Assembly: GCA_017999915.1 (NCBI GenBank)
Contig: JAGNKX010000005.1
Location: 124,001 to 188,000 of the forward strand
DNA length: 64,000 nucleotides
From: Spirochaetota bacterium
Lineage (GTDB): Bacteria; Spirochaetota; UBA4802; UBA5550
Direction: 5' to 3'
The notes below the pieces were generated by a model. That model saw nothing but the letters and a program-made list of their open reading frames with translations. It searched no databases and was not told where the DNA came from. Shown in pieces: positions 8,866 through 17,470 of this stretch. Position 1 is the stretch's first letter, and each line of letters begins with the position of its first letter. The position numbers and the translations under genes are program-made.

Positions 8866-9546
8866 TCAGCGCAGCAGGCGTTCCACGATAAAAAAGAAAA
8901 ACGCCGACGCTCCCAGGTAAAGGAGCATGACCAGGAACGCCACCGGTACTTTATACCAGTTCTTCTTTTCCTTAATCTGCATAAACGCATACAGGCATGA
9001 TATGCCCAGTATAATTTCAGGGATGACGATGTAGACGGCGACATGGCCCACCATGGCAACGTTTTGCGCGTACCAGGAGGGGAGCATCCACACGGTCTCC
9101 TCGGAACCGGCGAAAATCACCAGCGCCAGAAGGGCCGCGGCCAGGTATCCGGCCCGGGGCGACAGGCGCTCTCCGGCCCTGACGGAAACGTACACGATCA
9201 TGAAGACGGGGATGGCCCACAGCCCGGCCATGTAGCCGGACACGGTGCCGATTTTGAGAAAGCCGTCTTCCGGGAAAACCAGTATCCCCAGCTGGCGCGA
9301 AAGGAACCAGTCCGGGAAAACCTGGAAGACGCTCAGGATCAGGGCGAAAAGCCAGATGTTGATCCAGAGATCATGACCGCGGAGCTTTGCCGTGACCGGC
9401 AGGGCGACATTGTAAAGGACCACGAGCAAGAAGAGCTTGATGCCGACCTCCAGCCCCGGGACCAGGAGAACGGGAAGACAGATGACGGAATAGGCCGCGT
9501 GAAAGATTATGGCATCGAGCTCTTCGCGTGTTAATGACAGCTTCAT
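8866..9546 (-). CDS. Multi-spanning membrane protein of unknown function
   Basis: A 226-residue protein with about six hydrophobic segments, for example near residues 17-45, 63-80, 105-125, 133-150, 165-187 and 198-222. Charged loops contain FPDWFLSRQLG and FAGSEETVW. No catalytic motif or named family was recognised. The start follows AGGGAG. It lies 46 bp upstream of the next leftward stop and may share a transcript with the iron-sulfur and small membrane proteins upstream. Confidence 0.7.
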   Translation of the reverse strand: MKLSLTREELDAIIFHAAYSVICLPVLLVPGLEVGIKLFLLVVLYNVALPVTAKLRGHDLWINIWLFALILSVFQVFPDWFLSRQLGILVFPEDGFLKIGTVSGYMAGLWAIPVFMIVYVSVRAGERLSPRAGYLAAALLALVIFAGSEETVWMLPSWYAQNVAMVGHVAVYIVIPEIILGISCLYAFMQIKEKKNWYKVPVAFLVMLLYLGASAFFFFIVERLLR

Positions 9547-9592
9547 GATCGACTCCCTTGAATCATAATTTCAGACTTCTTCCCGAAAGCCC

Positions 9593-10420
9593 TTATTTCC
9601 CGATGCCGGGAATAACGGCAATCTCGCGAATCCGCTCCTCTATCTGCCTGAGGAGCTTTTTCTCGTCCGCCAGCTTCAAGGTTATCGCCTTACTCGGGCA
9701 CACCTCGACGCAGCGGCCGCACCCCTTGCAATCGGGACCGATGAGGGCTTTCCCGTTTTTCATGGTTATGGCGGCGACGAAGCATTTGTCCACGCAGACC
9801 TCGCAGCCGTCGCACTTCTTCGGCTCCACGCGGACGGTGATGCCCGGCAGCTTCTTGTAGGTCTTATCGAGGTTGGGCCCGCGGTCTTTCATGTGGGTCC
9901 GGTAAAGGCAATTGACGTCGTCGCAGAAGCATATGAACATCAGGTCCTTGAAGCTGAGCCAGTACGCCAGGGGGTCGATCCACACGTGGGCTATATTGGC
10001 GATAAGACCCATTTTTGCCGCGCGGCGGATATGGGCGACAGCTTCCTTTGTCGTTATCCTGCGCCCGTTGGAGGGATTGATCCTTTTTATCGCCGGTCCT
10101 AAAACCATGCAGCCGAGGGTGCGCTCCTCCATGGGCCGCTTGTTATGGTGCCGGCATATGCATTCATGAAGTACGAACTTGTCGTCGACTTTCGCCACCA
10201 GTTTTTCCAGGGTGGCTCGCGGAAGGGGCACCGACTTGGGAAGATTGATATTGACGCTGATAGGCACGGAAGTCACTTCGTTATAGGGCCTCCGGAAAAA
10301 GGGATTTATGATCCATTTCAGAACGGGAACATTGCTGTATTTCTTGCCGGCCTTTATGATCGGCCAGGAGAGCCAGACCATGAAACTCACCAGCTTTTTA
10401 CCGGGACCATATTTGAACAT
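9593..10420 (-). CDS. 4Fe-4S ferredoxin-domain protein with an N-terminal basic segment
   Basis: About 275 residues. The C-terminal part (about 190-245) has two ferredoxin motifs, CDGCEVCVDKCF and CKGCGRCVEVCP, so it should bind two [4Fe-4S] clusters. The first motif ends in F instead of P. The middle part carries further cysteines (ECICRHHNKRP, CFCDDVNCLY), possibly for another metal site. The start is placed at MFKYGPGK, preceded by GAGAGG at 6 nt; a longer in-frame extension has no ribosome site. The 92-residue membrane protein ends 17 bp upstream. The redox partner is unknown. Confidence 0.8.
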   Translation of the reverse strand: MFKYGPGKKLVSFMVWLSWPIIKAGKKYSNVPVLKWIINPFFRRPYNEVTSVPISVNINLPKSVPLPRATLEKLVAKVDDKFVLHECICRHHNKRPMEERTLGCMVLGPAIKRINPSNGRRITTKEAVAHIRRAAKMGLIANIAHVWIDPLAYWLSFKDLMFICFCDDVNCLYRTHMKDRGPNLDKTYKKLPGITVRVEPKKCDGCEVCVDKCFVAAITMKNGKALIGPDCKGCGRCVEVCPSKAITLKLADEKKLLRQIEERIREIAVIPGIGK

Positions 10421-10437
10421 GATAACCTCTCGGAGAA

Positions 10438-10716
10438 TTATTTGTCTATTATGCCTTTTTTTAGCGGCAGCCACCAGGTGAAGCCGTACAGGAGCGTATT
10501 TAACACGACGATCAATATGGGAATCCCCTTATCTCTTCCAATTTTCAATGATACGGTTGGGATCTCAACGATGTGAAGCGCGACAAGGCCGATAAAAAAA
10601 ATGTGGGACATGAGAAGATCGCCGGGGAACAGGTATCGCCCCAGCACAATGGACAGGGCGTAAAGGACTATTGCCCCGATCATCAGGAAATACCAGAACT
10701 TTTTATTTTGGATCAT
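10438..10716 (-). CDS. Small membrane protein, three predicted helices
   Basis: A 92-residue hydrophobic protein with segments at about 7-27, 36-55 and 66-83. It starts 9 nt after a strong GGAGG. It lies 17 bp upstream of the ferredoxin-domain gene, so the pair are probably co-transcribed and could form a small membrane redox unit. No family was recognised. Confidence 0.7.
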   Translation of the reverse strand: MIQNKKFWYFLMIGAIVLYALSIVLGRYLFPGDLLMSHIFFIGLVALHIVEIPTVSLKIGRDKGIPILIVVLNTLLYGFTWWLPLKKGIIDK

Positions 10717-11017
10717 ATATCCTCCATTCCAGTAGCTCTCTTATACTATACCCAAGGTACCCATAAAAGTCAAATTGGACAATCGACCAATCGTCATTAC
10801 CGGTCAACGGGACGGCACTGTCAAGAATTTACCGTATAATTATTCCGGAATCACCGGAAACCGGGGGTACCCATCAGAGGCGGGCCGAAGCAACCTGTAA
10901 CCATGAAGCTGAATGATAAGAGGTCAATGCCATGTTACCCTGACACCTTAAATTTTTACTCTGACACTATTATTTTCGGAAGCAATTACAAAAAAATATG
11001 ACAATAATAAATAGAAT
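10717..11017. other. Intergenic region with a CTGACAC direct repeat
   Basis: Between the small membrane protein and the hydrolase terminator no gene is visible. At 10935-10968 there are two copies of TTACyCTGACACy, 21 bp apart. Read on the other strand they are GTGTCAGRGTAA, similar to the GGGGTCAGA motif elsewhere in the window. The left part should contain the promoter of the leftward membrane/iron-sulfur pair. Confidence 0.45.
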
Positions 11018-11039
11018 GGCCCCCTCACAGGAGGGGGCC
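11018..11039 (-). terminator. Rho-independent terminator of the hydrolase gene
   Basis: A 9-bp GC-rich stem (GGCCCCCTC at 11018-11026 with 11031-11039) closes an ACAG loop. On the minus strand it is followed by an AT-rich stretch. It lies 29 bp beyond the stop of the secreted hydrolase gene. Confidence 0.8.
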
Positions 11040-11067
11040 GGAGCACGTTCCTATCTCCGCGCGGATT

Positions 11068-12084
11068 TTACGGGGCAAGCTGGGTAACGGCCTTGACCGG
11101 GGTGCCGTCGCTCCAGGTCCCCATGTCAAAGGAAAGGGTATCGCACCCGTCCAGGGCGGCGTCCAGGGCGGCCCAGAACACGCGGTAATCGAAGGTGTCC
11201 ACCTCGCCGTCGCCTCCCAGCATGTCCATGGCCCAGCTTGGCATCCACCCGTCGTCGCAGATGGGGGCCATATGATCGGCCTTCAGGGCCCTGGCGCCGT
11301 GATCATCCGTATTATACTGGTATATTACTTTTGAAGGGGAATTGACCAGGGCGTCACGGGCGTCAAATGCCGTTTCGGGCAGGGCGATGGTATCGTCGGA
11401 GCCGGTCAGTATGATGACCGGGGCCGTGGTCGATTTCGCCTTCTCTCTGAAATCGAGCTCCGTCACCGTGACAAATACATCGACAAAATCCGGAATATTG
11501 GAATAGAGGCAGGGATCGGCCGTAACGATCCTTTTAACGGCCGGGGCAACGGCGTCTCCCTCGTTATCGGACCAGCAGAGGCTGATCAGCCCTCCCAGGG
11601 AATGGCCGAAGAGCACCATGTTGCCCCGGTCGGCCTTTGATCCGATCTTATTCAGGGCGTCGTTGACAGAATCGATGGTCCGGTGCATCATGTTGTTCTG
11701 ATTGTTATCGGTGGCGAGGCCCACCAATCCACCCCTGTTAATCTGCGGGAACAGGACGATATACCCCTGCCTGCACAGGTGCTCGATATGGGCCATGTAG
11801 ATGTCCGGCGCCATCAGCATCATGCCATGGAGATAGATGACCACCGGCGCGGTGGAGCCGTTCTTCAGCCTGGCCGGGACATAGTACCAGCACCAGTAAC
11901 CGCTCCATGGATTATACCAGGCTCCCACCCTTCCCTCTGTATAGCTGCTGCATATGTAATTTTCCGCCGAGCCATAGCCGGAGGATGCCTGCCCCGGGGC
12001 GGTAATCCCGGCGGCATTGATGGAATCTGAATGCAGCAGAACTATAAGCGCCAATAATCCAAACCAGAGTAAATATTTCTTCAT
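11068..12084 (-). CDS. Secreted alpha/beta-hydrolase (lipase/esterase-like)
   Basis: A 338-residue exported hydrolase. A signal peptide spans about 1-25. The nucleophile elbow is GHSLGG with Ser162, the oxyanion region is HGMMLMAPDIY (about 87-97), and an acid residue is expected in TGSDDT. The catalytic His is probably in DHGARALKADHMAP. The core resembles chlorophyllase- or PET-hydrolase-like enzymes acting on esters. The N-terminal mature part is rich in Trp, Tyr and Cys (YNPWSGYWCWYY). The start follows GGGAGG. An inverted repeat at 12163-12174 suggests repressor control. Confidence 0.85.
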   Translation of the reverse strand: MKKYLLWFGLLALIVLLHSDSINAAGITAPGQASSGYGSAENYICSSYTEGRVGAWYNPWSGYWCWYYVPARLKNGSTAPVVIYLHGMMLMAPDIYMAHIEHLCRQGYIVLFPQINRGGLVGLATDNNQNNMMHRTIDSVNDALNKIGSKADRGNMVLFGHSLGGLISLCWSDNEGDAVAPAVKRIVTADPCLYSNIPDFVDVFVTVTELDFREKAKSTTAPVIILTGSDDTIALPETAFDARDALVNSPSKVIYQYNTDDHGARALKADHMAPICDDGWMPSWAMDMLGGDGEVDTFDYRVFWAALDAALDGCDTLSFDMGTWSDGTPVKAVTQLAP

Positions 12085-12162
12085 TTTAAATCCTCCCGAT
12101 CAATTTTTATCGGCCGATAACTATCCGCGCCACTCCGTATCCTGAAAATATTCTTTTTATAT

Positions 12163-12174
12163 GACCGTCCGGTC
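12163..12174. promoter_or_regulatory. TetR-operator-like inverted repeat upstream of the hydrolase gene
   Basis: GACCG-TC-CGGTC is a perfect inverted repeat about 80 bp upstream of the hydrolase start. The sequence resembles operators of AcrR/TetR-type repressors and matches in part the GACCGTTTGGT upstream of the TetR gene at 31 kb. Binding is inferred only. Confidence 0.35.
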
Positions 12175-12290
12175 GGTTTAATACGTTCATTGATATCATA
12201 CTCCCGAATACCAATGCCAATCAATATTTCAGATTCTGTAAATTTGACGGGGAAAATCAAGAGTCATTTAAAGAGGAGAGCTGCTGTCGA

Positions 12291-13862
12291 TTAGCCCATG
12301 GTCAATTCCGCCCGGTACTCGGTGGGTGTCTTGCCGCTGCAGCTCTTGAAGGCCCGGTTAAAGGTCGAGAGGCTGTCAAAGCCCGTTGCCAGGGCGACAT
12401 CGATGATCTTTACATGGCCCTGCTTTAAAAGCTCCATCGCCTCGCGGATCCTGAGCTCGTTGATGTAGTCATTGATCTTTTTCCCGGTGAACTCCTTGAA
12501 CTGGCTGCTGAAATAGTTGGGGTTCATGCCGACGGCCGCGGCCAGGCCCTCGCGGGAAATATCTGACCGGTAATTCTCGTTGATGAACGAAAGGATGCTC
12601 TTTAATTTTTCCCCGGTGGAATCGGTCACGACCCTCCGCCTGGCCTGATCGGCCTTCGGCTCCCGGACCTGGAGCTGATCGTAGAGGACCTTGAGGCCGA
12701 TCATCCTCCTCTGGTATTCCCTGGAGCCCAGGACCGCGAAGCCCAGTATCACGAAGGGCGAGACATAGGTCACGGTCAGGAAGGAATACCTGCTCCCGGA
12801 GAGGTATAATATCACCTCAAGGATTCCCCCGGCGGAGAGGAGCGACACCAGCGCCAGTATCGCGACGAGCTTGAACCGGTCGGGCCGCGCCCTGTTGATC
12901 CTCAGGGTCATGTAGATGGCATAGGGAATGAAAAGGACGATAACGGCCAGGCAATAGGCCGGGTTCAGAAAAAAATTGAGAACGAAATAATTCAGCACAA
13001 AGACCGAACCGGACAGTATCAGCACTCCCCCGTGGATGATCCAGGAATATTCATACAGCTCAGCGCGGTACAGGGACTGTATGATTAGCAGGAACAGGAC
13101 GGCAAAAAACGGGATCGCCATCGTCAGCATCGGCGAGATCATATCCATTGCCACTATTTTATAGGGGGAAAAGAGGGTGATGATATAGGCGGCGTTGAGG
13201 AGCTGCACGAGAATCTCGTAGAGAAAAAGCCTGTCGAAGCCATAGAAAAACGTCACGGCAGCCATGAGGAGGATGCTCCCCGCCAGGAGCAGCAGTATGC
13301 CGATGGGAAGCTGGTTGAACACCAGGTCATAGAAATTCTTCAACCTGCGGTATTCGACCTTCGGTTGGATATAGACTCCGTCCGGGAGTCCGCCGTATTC
13401 GTATCCGAAAACGCCCAGGTACAGGAATAATTCGTTCCTGCCTTTTTTGAGAAGGCCCCGTGGCATCATGAAGCTTTCCGGATAATGAAGATTGGCTATC
13501 TCCGCGGGTGTTTTAATATCGATCAGGTAATTATTGATATAAATCGTATAGGTATAATTAATCCTTCCAAGGGTGATACCGTAATACCTGGCGGGATCAT
13601 CCTCGATGATGAACTCCCCCCTGAGCCAGCAGTATTGGAAGGACCGCTTCGGCTTATAGGGAAGCTGGAATTTTAAGGGCATCCCGATGGATTGCCACCG
13701 GTCGCTTTCACGGGCCGCCTCAAGGGACGGGTCCTGGCTGAAAAGCGCTCTCCACTCCGTCACGGCTATCGACTCCGGAATGGCGGGGAAAGCATGAACA
13801 ATGGACGGTGAAAAAAGAATTATAAGCGCGGCGACTGGGAAAAGATATTTCATAGGACGCAC
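12291..13862 (-). CDS. Membrane-embedded AraC-family regulator: extracellular beta domain, 7 TM, HTH
   Basis: A 523-residue one-component receptor. It has a signal peptide (1-24), an extracellular beta-sandwich region (about 30-175) resembling 7TMR-DISM sensor or sugar-binding domains, about seven transmembrane helices (about 185-385), a short linker, and a C-terminal AraC double HTH (about 415-520) with GMNPNYFSSQFKEFTGKK and ATGFDSLSTFNRAFK. An extracellular signal should therefore be transmitted directly to DNA by a membrane-tethered factor. It lies 8 bp after the CoA-transferase/GNAT gene and is probably co-transcribed with it. The start is the GTG at 13862 or the ATG 9 nt later; neither has a good ribosome site. 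Confidence 0.85.
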   Translation of the reverse strand: MRPMKYLFPVAALIILFSPSIVHAFPAIPESIAVTEWRALFSQDPSLEAARESDRWQSIGMPLKFQLPYKPKRSFQYCWLRGEFIIEDDPARYYGITLGRINYTYTIYINNYLIDIKTPAEIANLHYPESFMMPRGLLKKGRNELFLYLGVFGYEYGGLPDGVYIQPKVEYRRLKNFYDLVFNQLPIGILLLLAGSILLMAAVTFFYGFDRLFLYEILVQLLNAAYIITLFSPYKIVAMDMISPMLTMAIPFFAVLFLLIIQSLYRAELYEYSWIIHGGVLILSGSVFVLNYFVLNFFLNPAYCLAVIVLFIPYAIYMTLRINRARPDRFKLVAILALVSLLSAGGILEVILYLSGSRYSFLTVTYVSPFVILGFAVLGSREYQRRMIGLKVLYDQLQVREPKADQARRRVVTDSTGEKLKSILSFINENYRSDISREGLAAAVGMNPNYFSSQFKEFTGKKINDYINELRIREAMELLKQGHVKIIDVALATGFDSLSTFNRAFKSCSGKTPTEYRAELTMG

Positions 13863-13870
13863 ATTATTCT

Positions 13871-15769
13871 CTACTCCGAGTCGCTGAAGCGCAGCACCAG
13901 CTCGAAAACGCCGTCATCCAGCTTCTTTTCGATATCGGGGAACATTTTCTCGAACACGTGGAGCATGGGACGGTTCTCCGCCAGCACCTCCGCCGTGAAC
14001 CCGAGGAGACCCTCGCGCTTCGCCAGGAGTATCAGGTACCCCAGGAGCTCCGACCCGATCCCGCGGTTGTGCATGTCGTCGCGGACGGCGAAGGCCACCT
14101 CCGCGGTGTGGCTCTTCTCGTCCTTGATCATCTGGCCCATGCCGGCGGCGATGTCCTTGCCGCCCTCCTCGACGAAGGCCAGGATGACCAGCTCCCTGGT
14201 GTAATCGATCACCACGAATTCCTGCCGCCGCTCGTGGGGCATGTCAAGGCGCGACGACATGAACCGACGCTGGAAACTCTGGTCCGAAAGGGAATAGAAC
14301 AGGTCCTTGATGATGGTCTCGTCGTTGATGTTCACGGGCCGCATCTTCAGCGCCGTGCCTGACCTGGTCGTCCGGAACGTGGCAAGGTGCTCCGGGTATT
14401 CCCCGCGCTTGCCCGGGATAAAGGCCTGGTCCTTGTAAATGAGGTTCTGCTTCTTCGCCTCGTCGATCAGCCAGGGCCTGAACTTCGGGTGGGCGATGGC
14501 GATGAGGTCCATGGCCCGCTCGCGGATGTTCTTGCCGTGGATGTAGGCGATGCCGTACTCGGTTACCACGTAATTGATGTCGCCGCGGTTCAGGGTCACG
14601 CCGGTGCCCGGATCGAGGAAGGGGACGATGCGCGAGACCTCGCCGCCCCGCGCCGTGGACTGGAGCACCAGGATGGTCTTCCCGCCCGGCGACAGGATCG
14701 CGCCGCGCATGAAATCGGCGCTCCCGCCGATACCGCTGAAGAACTGGTTTCCGATGGACTCCGCCGTGGCCTGCCCCGTGAGGTCGATCTGGAGGGCCGC
14801 GTTGATGGCCGTCATGTTGACGTTCTGCGCTATCACCAGGGGATTGTTGGTGTAGCTGATCCGCTTGAACTCGATGAACGGGTTGTCGTCGATGTATTCG
14901 TAGGTTTCCTTCACGCCCATGCAGAAGGCCGCCATGGTCTTGCCGCGGTCGGTGGTCTTTCTCGAATTGTCCACCACTCCTCTCTTAAGAAGGTCCATCA
15001 TGGGATGGGTGAAAAGCTCGCTGTGGACGCCCAGGTTGTTTTTTTCCACAAGGCTGGACATGATGGCGCTGGGCATGCTCCCGTATCCCACCTGGATCGT
15101 ATCGCCGTCATTGACGATGCTGGCGACGTAGCGGCCAATGGTGCGGGCGATCTCGTCGGGCACCTCCGGATTGTACTCCAGCAGCGGCTCATCCTGCATC
15201 ACGATGAAGCCGACATCCTTGATGCTGATGAAGGTATCGCCGTGAACACGGGGCATGCGAGGATTCATCTGGGCTATGACCAGCTTGGCGTTCTCGATGG
15301 CGTCCATGCAGATATCGACGCTGATGCCCAGGCTCACGTACCCGTTCTGGTCCGGGAGCGAGGTCTGGATAAGGGCCACGTCGATGGGGATCATCTTGTT
15401 GCGGAAGAGCTGGGGGATCCGCGAAAGGAAAATCGGGGTGTAATCAGCCAGTCCCGTGTTGACGGAGTCGCGGGTGTTATCGCCCACGAAAAAGGAATTG
15501 TGCCTGAAATTGGCCCCGAACTTCTGGTCCGAATAGGGCGCGACGCCGAGGGTCCATACCTGCATGAGCTCCGCGTCGACGATAGCCTTGGGGTGCGACT
15601 CGGCATACTTGACCAGGGAATGCACCAGGTACTGCGGCTCTCCGCAGGCCGTGCTGATGAACAGCCGGTCCCCCCGGTGGACATGGGAAAAGATCGTTTC
15701 CTCGGCTTCGAATTTCTCCGGATACCGCTCCTTCCACATCTGGAAGTAATCGCCTCGCCGTCTGTCCAT
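13871..15769 (-). CDS. Acetyl-CoA hydrolase/CoA-transferase fused to a GNAT acetyltransferase
   Basis: A 632-residue fusion. Residues about 1-440 form the two-lobed class I CoA-transferase/acetyl-CoA hydrolase fold (Cat1/4-hydroxybutyrate CoA-transferase type), with IQVGYGSMPSAIM, GIGGSADFMRGA, and VVTEYGIAYIHGKNIRERA near the C-terminal lobe. Residues about 470-630 form a GNAT domain with AFAVRDDMHNRGIGSELL, the acetyl-CoA binding loop. The CoA-transferase part should move CoA between acids; the GNAT part may acetylate a protein, possibly tying acyl-CoA status to lysine acetylation. The start follows AAGGA. Confidence 0.88.
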   Translation of the reverse strand: MDRRRGDYFQMWKERYPEKFEAEETIFSHVHRGDRLFISTACGEPQYLVHSLVKYAESHPKAIVDAELMQVWTLGVAPYSDQKFGANFRHNSFFVGDNTRDSVNTGLADYTPIFLSRIPQLFRNKMIPIDVALIQTSLPDQNGYVSLGISVDICMDAIENAKLVIAQMNPRMPRVHGDTFISIKDVGFIVMQDEPLLEYNPEVPDEIARTIGRYVASIVNDGDTIQVGYGSMPSAIMSSLVEKNNLGVHSELFTHPMMDLLKRGVVDNSRKTTDRGKTMAAFCMGVKETYEYIDDNPFIEFKRISYTNNPLVIAQNVNMTAINAALQIDLTGQATAESIGNQFFSGIGGSADFMRGAILSPGGKTILVLQSTARGGEVSRIVPFLDPGTGVTLNRGDINYVVTEYGIAYIHGKNIRERAMDLIAIAHPKFRPWLIDEAKKQNLIYKDQAFIPGKRGEYPEHLATFRTTRSGTALKMRPVNINDETIIKDLFYSLSDQSFQRRFMSSRLDMPHERRQEFVVIDYTRELVILAFVEEGGKDIAAGMGQMIKDEKSHTAEVAFAVRDDMHNRGIGSELLGYLILLAKREGLLGFTAEVLAENRPMLHVFEKMFPDIEKKLDDGVFELVLRFSDSE

Positions 15770-15864
15770 AGGGCCGTCCTTAGCGAATAATGATGCTTAC
15801 TATATAACAATATAATAGAAAATTTTCAATTATAATTTTTGGCAGGAAGGCCACACCAGACGAA

Positions 15865-16692
15865 TCAATGATAGGCGTGCTTTTCTTCAGGGAATTTTTT
15901 CCCTCTCACCTCGTCATGGTATTCCTGGATGGCTTTTTTGGATATATCAAAGAGGGAAGCGTAGGTTTTCAGGAATTTCGGCCTAAAAGACTCGTCCATG
16001 CCGAGCATGTCGTGAAGCACCAGGACCTGGCCGTCGCAGTAGCGGCCGGCGCCTATGCCGATGGTCGGCACCGGTATCATCTCCGATATCTCCTTTGCCA
16101 GCTCCTCCGGGACCTTTTCTAAAACCATGGAGCAAACGCCGCAATCCACCAGGATCCGGGCGTCCTCGATGATGGTCTTCCGCGCGTCTTCATCCTTTCC
16201 CTGCACCGAGTATCCGCCGAGCTTGTGCACCGACTGGGGGGTCAGGCCCAGGTGGCCCATCACCGGGATTGACGCCTTCACAAGGGCCGTAACGGTCGCG
16301 GCGAAATCCCTGCCCCCTTCGAGCTTGATGGCGTTCGCGCCGGTCTCCTTCATGACCCTGCCGGCGTTCCGCAGGGTATCTTCCACGGAAATATGATAGC
16401 TCATGAAGGGCATGTCAGCGATGAGAAACTTGGAGGGCACCCCGCGGCGCACGATCTCCGTGTGATAGATGATCTGGTCAAGGGTGACGGCGATGGTGTT
16501 CTGGTAACCGGCGATGACATTTCCCAGGGAATCGCCCACCAGGACCACGTCGATATCGGTCTGATCGATGATCTTCGCGAAGGGAAAATCATAACAGGTG
16601 ATCATCGATATGGGCGTGCCTGCTTCCTTGTATTTTTTAAAATCGTTGATGGTGAATCCCATTGGCGCGGCCGTGTTCGTGGTGCTGCTCAT
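15865..16692 (-). CDS. panB: 3-methyl-2-oxobutanoate hydroxymethyltransferase
   Basis: About 275 residues, the normal length for PanB. Typical segments are MITCYDFPFAKI, DVVLVGDSLGNV (metal-binding Asp), the ADMPFMSY loop, EGG, and MGHLGLTPQSVHKLGGY. It transfers a hydroxymethyl group from methylenetetrahydrofolate to 3-methyl-2-oxobutanoate, the first committed step to pantothenate and CoA. The start is placed at the ATG of MSSTTN, 6 nt after AAGGGGG; an upstream ATG lacks a ribosome site. No other pan genes are present. It is divergent from the Lrp-type regulator. Confidence 0.93.
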   Translation of the reverse strand: MSSTTNTAAPMGFTINDFKKYKEAGTPISMITCYDFPFAKIIDQTDIDVVLVGDSLGNVIAGYQNTIAVTLDQIIYHTEIVRRGVPSKFLIADMPFMSYHISVEDTLRNAGRVMKETGANAIKLEGGRDFAATVTALVKASIPVMGHLGLTPQSVHKLGGYSVQGKDEDARKTIIEDARILVDCGVCSMVLEKVPEELAKEISEMIPVPTIGIGAGRYCDGQVLVLHDMLGMDESFRPKFLKTYASLFDISKKAIQEYHDEVRGKKFPEEKHAYH

Positions 16693-16861
16693 ATCATGCC
16701 CCCTTGTGGTTTTATCACCCATAAAATAGGAATGGAAGGATTACTTGTCAATAAAAAATATACGATATTCAATAAAATTAATATTGATTTTTACGAATTA
16801 TGATATATATATGATATTTATATACGATTTACGAGATTCTAACTCAAAAAGGCATCAAAAA

Positions 16862-17347
16862 ATGAAAAAAAACGAACAGGACCCTGCAAAAAAAGAGATC
16901 GATAGCATCGATTCGCGGATCATCACCCTTCTCCAGAAAGACGGGAGGCTGTCAAATATCGATATCGCCAAGAAGCTGGATATTTCCGAGGCAACGGTGC
17001 GCTCCCGCATCAAGCGACTGATAGACAGCAGGCTCATCCAAATCGTGGCGGTCTGCGATCCGTACCTCCTGGGCTTCGAGATGACCGGCGACCTCTATAT
17101 CCATATCGAGATGAAGAAGCTGGATTCCGTCCTCAATGAGCTGAAGAAAATGAAAGAGCTCTGGTATATCATCATGACCAGCGGCGAATCGAACATCAAC
17201 GCGGAGTTTATCGTAAAGACCAGGGAGGAGCTGAGCGACCTGGTGTACAACCGGATCAGCAAGATCGACGGCGTCATCCGGATAGAAACCTCGCTGATTA
17301 TGAAGTACATCAAGCGGGATTACGGCTATGGAACGGCGTACGATTGA
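16862..17347 (+). CDS. Lrp/AsnC-family transcriptional regulator
   Basis: About 161 residues. An N-terminal winged HTH (about 15-70) contains IDSRIITLLQKDGRLSNIDI and ISEATVRSRIKRL. A C-terminal RAM ligand-binding domain (about 80-155) follows. The start is placed at MKKNEQ because AAAAGG lies about 9 nt before it; the 39 codons upstream are AT-rich and look like promoter sequence. It is divergent from panB. Lrp-type proteins respond to amino acids, and local targets could be panB or itself. Confidence 0.85.
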   Translation: MKKNEQDPAKKEIDSIDSRIITLLQKDGRLSNIDIAKKLDISEATVRSRIKRLIDSRLIQIVAVCDPYLLGFEMTGDLYIHIEMKKLDSVLNELKKMKELWYIIMTSGESNINAEFIVKTREELSDLVYNRISKIDGVIRIETSLIMKYIKRDYGYGTAYD

Positions 17348-17470
17348 CCACTGGATTACAACCTGGCAGACGCTGAAAAACAATCATTATTATCACTGGC
17401 ATTTCACACTCAGACAAAGATAGTTCAAAAAAGAGTTGCGCGACCGCAGTATTCGTGATTACGCTTGACC

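Noticed and set aside
14387-15790. 467-codon plus-strand frame opposite the CoA-transferase gene
   Set aside because: Same reasoning; the minus-strand gene has clear catalytic domains and a ribosome site.
17465-17470. TTG at 17465 as start of the cyclase
   Set aside because: It gives only two more residues, and neither start has a clear ribosome site; the ATG was preferred.
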